From IMG/VR virus record IMGVR_UViG_3300037852_000093, positions 1 to 38,226 of that record: a DNA stretch of 38,226 nucleotides; one strand, given 5' to 3'. The notes under the pieces are model-generated. The model did not search any database. It was not told the origin of the DNA and saw only the letters and a program-made list of their open reading frames with translations. A program made the translations under genes and the position numbers. The DNA comes from a virus. Below, one piece after another: positions 37,345 through 38,226 of the stretch. How positions within the stretch are numbered: position 1 is the first letter of the stretch; each line of letters begins with the position of its first letter.

Positions 37345-37541
37345 TCAACGATGTTGCGACGATCGTAGATCGCCTTGGCTGCACCAGCGTGATAGGCAGC
37401 TTCGGCAACCTGCGTCCAGTCCAATGATCCGCGCTGACCGTGGCCACCAGCGAAGGCGCGCTCAAGCGCCAGGCAGGCGTACCACTGATGGCGGTCACTC
37501 TCCTCCTTCAGTTTGTCGATATCTGCTTTCGATGCTTTCAA
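37341..37541 (-). CDS. Small helical protein, TTG start
   Basis: A 66-aa protein. TTG 37541 is chosen because GGAGG lies eight bases upstream and it overlaps the previous stop (TTGA). It has a charged N-terminal helix (SKADIDKLKEESDRHQWYACLALERAF) and 'WTQVAEAAYHAGAAKAIYD'. No family was recognised. Confidence 0.6.
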   Translation of the reverse strand: MKASKADIDKLKEESDRHQWYACLALERAFAGGHGQRGSLDWTQVAEAAYHAGAAKAIYDRRNIVE

Positions 37542-37756
37542 GGCTTTCCTCCCCGGTTCGGAACTGTCGCGTAGCCTTTGAGAAACTTGCACAGTTCGGG
37601 AACAGTCTCGCGATTCAGTACGATGACGTTCTCGCGCTGTTGAAGACATAGCGTGTCGCCGTTGTCGATGTATACGCTGATGGCCTCGTTCGCCATCTCA
37701 TCCTCAGACGATTCCTGGTAGATCACATGCGGCAGGTTGATTAGTTTCACGATCAT
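37538..37756 (-). CDS. Small hypothetical protein
   Basis: A 72-aa protein with AAAGGAGAAC upstream. It is acidic and beta/alpha mixed (MANEAISVYIDNGDTLCLQQRENVIVLNRETVPELCKFLKGY). It couples to both neighbours. Function unknown. Confidence 0.6.
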   Translation of the reverse strand: MIVKLINLPHVIYQESSEDEMANEAISVYIDNGDTLCLQQRENVIVLNRETVPELCKFLKGYATVPNRGGKP

Positions 37757-37986
37757 CCATGTTCTCCTTTCGTTTCCAAAGATGTCATCGCCTTTAAAGC
37801 GATAGCCTGCATCTCTGCCATGGTGTAATTGCGCGGAGCGTCCTCGGCGGCGATTTTCGCCAGCGCCGCGTACAGACTGACGTTGGCAGAGTCCCTCACA
37901 ACTAGCGCAGCCTCAAGTTCGCGGATACGCGTTTCCAGACGATCATATTCCGCGTAAACGTGGTCCCACGGGGGTTTAGCGGTCAT
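37753..37986 (-). CDS. Small coiled-coil protein
   Basis: A 77-aa protein with a predicted coiled coil (EYDRLETRIRELEAALVVRDSANVSLYAALAKIAAED, about residues 13-49). It couples to both neighbours by ATGA overlaps. It resembles in style the join-spanning protein. Function unknown. Confidence 0.6.
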   Translation of the reverse strand: MTAKPPWDHVYAEYDRLETRIRELEAALVVRDSANVSLYAALAKIAAEDAPRNYTMAEMQAIALKAMTSLETKGEHG

Positions 37987-38066
37987 TGCTTAGGCCCCAT
38001 TGCGACTGAGAACGTCGCGGCTCCAAGGGCGAGTAGAAGCACTGCGATAAGAAGTAAAGCGATCAC
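37983..38066 (-). CDS. 27-aa membrane micro-protein
   Basis: GTG start at 38066 overlapping the stop of the join-spanning gene (GTGA). It is nearly all hydrophobic (ALLLIAVLLLALGAATFSVA) with a KQ end. Its stop overlaps the next ATG. It is probably a single-span membrane peptide. Confidence 0.5.
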   Translation of the reverse strand: MIALLLIAVLLLALGAATFSVAMGPKQ

Positions 38067-38226
38067 GGGTTATTCCCCGAGCCGCTGGTGGGGATTTCTG
38101 GCAGTACGCCTGACAGCCGCTTTTGGATCTTGGTCCACGCATTTAGCCGGTTATGCAGCCCTTGCAGTTCCAAGGCGGTAACTAGTTCGGCGAGTGCTGT
38201 CTCAAGCTCGCGGATGCGGACGTCAG
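38063..38226 (-). CDS. Small coiled-coil protein spanning the contig join (3' part)
   Basis: Continuation of the gene that begins at 251. In the circular genome this part is 38063-38099; the remaining 127 bases repeat the left end. The stop TGA at 38065-38063 overlaps the GTG of the 27-aa gene. See the 5' part for a description. Confidence 0.75.
   Translation of the reverse strand, partial: DVRIRELETALAELVTALELQGLHNRLNAWTKIQKRLSGVLPEIPTSGSGNNP
38100..38226. repeat. Assembly overlap, right copy
   Basis: Identical to bases 1-127, as described for the left copy. It should be removed to give the circular sequence. Confidence 0.95.

Overview
This window is the complete genome of a temperate bacteriophage, probably short-tailed (podovirus type), from a Gram-negative host. 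The first 127 bases recur exactly as the last 127, and one leftward gene (95 aa) reads without a break across the join. The contig is therefore a circular assembly of about 38,099 unique bases. Ribosome binding sites of AGGAG type, lipobox signal peptides and heavy start/stop coupling (ATGA, GTGA, TTGA) suggest a proteobacterial or similar diderm host. The host cannot be named from the sequence. No tRNA, rRNA, CRISPR array or insertion sequence was seen.

Leftward block (minus strand): transcription probably starts near base 5000 and runs left through a chain of small coupled genes, a PD-(D/E)XK exonuclease-like protein, an AAA ATPase related to phage recombinases, a tyrosine integrase and an SPFH/Band-7 lipoprotein. 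It then crosses the contig join and continues as about a dozen tiny coupled genes down to base 35075. This block is integration, recombination and accessory functions. A short divergent control region (4950-5080) separates it from a small HTH repressor whose promoter would give an almost leaderless mRNA.

Second control region (5600-7210): two leftward genes (a Cas4/DUF2800-like protein and a small coiled-coil protein) face a second HTH repressor. A GTTAAC-type palindrome covers the repressor's start codon and the leftward promoter. Next comes the rightward replication block: a small HTH-like protein, an orphan CHC2-like zinc domain and a RepA-type hexameric helicase. A 519-base non-coding region with repeats, long inverted repeats and a perfect DnaA box follows and is the likely replication origin.

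Rightward late block (9511-35110): small accessory genes (KTSC domain, Lar-like zinc protein), large terminase, portal, three tiny basic peptides, scaffold-like proteins, an HNH endonuclease, major capsid protein, a probable capsid-surface protein, tail adaptor, tail nozzle-like protein, a GNAT-fold protein and three large internal (ejection) proteins. A second HNH gene, a PASTA-domain protein and a beta-helix tailspike follow. The block ends with a lysis cassette and small secreted or structural proteins, then a Fis-type HTH protein.

The most unusual feature is a glycine-rich GxGY module found in four different virion proteins (capsid-associated, adaptor, nozzle-like and tailspike). In the adaptor it looks like an insertion that splits an otherwise ordinary fold. 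Other notable points are the tandem PASTA-like domains in a virion gene, the phage-encoded SPFH lipoprotein, the micro-peptides behind the portal gene and two adjacent genes sharing an EP[ST]FPLATGA tail.
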